From assembly GCA_003448875.1 (NCBI GenBank), contig DLXG01000037.1, positions 1 to 6,419 on the forward strand: DNA of 6,419 nt, in the 5' to 3' direction. Each line of letters begins with the position of its first letter. The first letter of the stretch is position 1. The notes under the pieces were generated by a model. That model worked only from the letters and a program-made list of their open reading frames with translations. It made no database searches and had not been told where the DNA came from. The DNA comes from Anaerolineaceae bacterium. Lineage in GTDB: Bacteria > Chloroflexota > Anaerolineae > Anaerolineales > Anaerolineaceae. This document shows, piece after piece, positions 5,730-6,419 of the stretch. A program made the position numbers and the translations under genes.

Positions 5730-6419
5730 TCAAAAATCTAACGTCTGGCTATGGGCAGCTACACTTTCCACTAACCCGATTCCCAGAACCAATGAAATCA
5801 AAGAACTGCCGCCATAACTGATAAACGGCAGGGTTAACCCCGTAACCGGCAGTACATTCAAATTGACGCCAATATTAACTGCCATTTGAAAGAAAATCAA
5901 TATAGCAATACCATATGCGATCAAACTGCCAAAGGTATCGCTCGCCTTTTGAGCCACTCGCAGACAGCGAATAACTACAAAAACCAGCAAACCAATAATG
6001 ATCGTGGTGCCGATAAATCCAAATTCTTCAGCCATAGCAGAAAAGATAAAATCCGTATGGCGGACTTTGAGAAAGCGCAATTGAACCTGTGTACCGGCAC
6101 CGTATCCTTTACCGAATAATCCGCCATTCCCAATGGTGATGAGCGCCTGCTCAATATTATAGGTCTCTCCATGACGAGCATTTGGATCGGGAAACAGAAA
6201 ATTCACAATCCGGTTGACCTGATACCGTTCGATAAAAGGCACATCAACACCCGCCGCAATTAACCCGACCAGCGCAGCAAAAATTGCCAGTCCCAGAATC
6301 CCAAAAATAATAATATAGCGAGTGGGCAAACCGCTAATCCACATTAAAGCAAACCAGATGACAATAACCACAATGGAAGTGCTCAGGTTGGGTTGTAGTA
6401 AAATCCACACAACCATCCC
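5730..6419 (-). CDS. rodA: RodA/FtsW-family SEDS peptidoglycan polymerase, C-terminal part (RodA-like)
   Basis: SEDS proteins are integral membrane glycosyltransferases that polymerise lipid II with a partner class B penicillin-binding protein. The frame continues past the right edge (the codon before M at 6416 is GGG), so the N-terminal part is missing; 229 residues are visible. Counting from that M, L-Q-P-N-L-S-T at 7-13 matches the SEDS Q/E-P-D-L-G-T segment. G-N-G-G-L-F-G-K-G at 96-104, G-T-Q-V-Q-L-R-F-L at 108-116 and H-T-D-F-I-F-S at 120-126 match RodA more closely than FtsW. The Asp of H-T-D is the residue reported essential in characterised SEDS polymerases. L-P-V-T-G-L-T-L-P-F-I-S-Y-G-G-S-S at 189-205 is the family signature. 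Oddities are Asn for Asp at residue 10 and K-V where P-E usually precedes R-H-T-D. It heads the visible rodA-gltX unit and ends at TGA 5732-5730. Confidence 0.92.
   Translation of the reverse strand, partial: GMVVWILLQPNLSTSIVVIVIWFALMWISGLPTRYIIIFGILGLAIFAALVGLIAAGVDVPFIERYQVNRIVNFLFPDPNARHGETYNIEQALITIGNGGLFGKGYGAGTQVQLRFLKVRHTDFIFSAMAEEFGFIGTTIIIGLLVFVVIRCLRVAQKASDTFGSLIAYGIAILIFFQMAVNIGVNLNVLPVTGLTLPFISYGGSSLISLVLGIGLVESVAAHSQTLDF

Noticed and set aside
5713..5733. Longer gltX start at TTG 5733 (seven extra residues)
   Set aside because: The extension would translate the AAGGAG ribosome-binding site of ATG 5712 and overlaps the rodA stop; the shorter form fits known GluRS N-termini.
5831..5840. 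Palindrome GGGTTAACCC inside rodA
   Set aside because: It is a 10-base palindrome within the conserved SEDS signature codons; nothing suggests a binding site.

Overview
The window looks like chromosomal housekeeping DNA from a moderate-GC bacterium. My best guess is Chloroflexota, class Anaerolineae or similar. This rests on the presence of both a glutaminyl- and a glutamyl-tRNA synthetase, the VKOR-type disulfide protein and the general look of the proteins. It is an inference, not something the sequence proves. No mobile element, CRISPR array or clear novel multi-gene system is visible.

Left part, plus strand (1-1860): the C-terminal half of a VKOR-family membrane oxidoreductase, then after 17 bases a 77-residue protein with an N-terminal four-cysteine module and an extremely acidic tail. 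An intrinsic terminator follows at 510-542. A 433-residue MFS transporter starts only 16 bases after its T-run and has no recognisable Shine-Dalgarno sequence.

Middle (1821-2335): a convergent, AT-rich gene for a small four-helix membrane protein of unknown function overlaps the last 40 bases of the MFS gene. It has a plausible promoter carrying an inverted repeat. The glnS terminator follows.

Right part, minus strand (read from 6419 down to 2336): rodA-like SEDS gene (cut by the window edge), gltX, tRNA-Gln(CUG), glnS. rodA and gltX are 17 bases apart and look like one operon. tRNA-Gln appears to have its own strong promoter, whose -35 box contains the gltX stop codon. A terminator-like hairpin lies between the tRNA and glnS, and no convincing separate glnS promoter is seen. 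GlnRS, its tRNA substrate and the related GluRS therefore sit together, and the hairpin may set the ratio of tRNA to synthetase. This arrangement is the most interesting feature of the window; the acidic Cys-rich protein is second.
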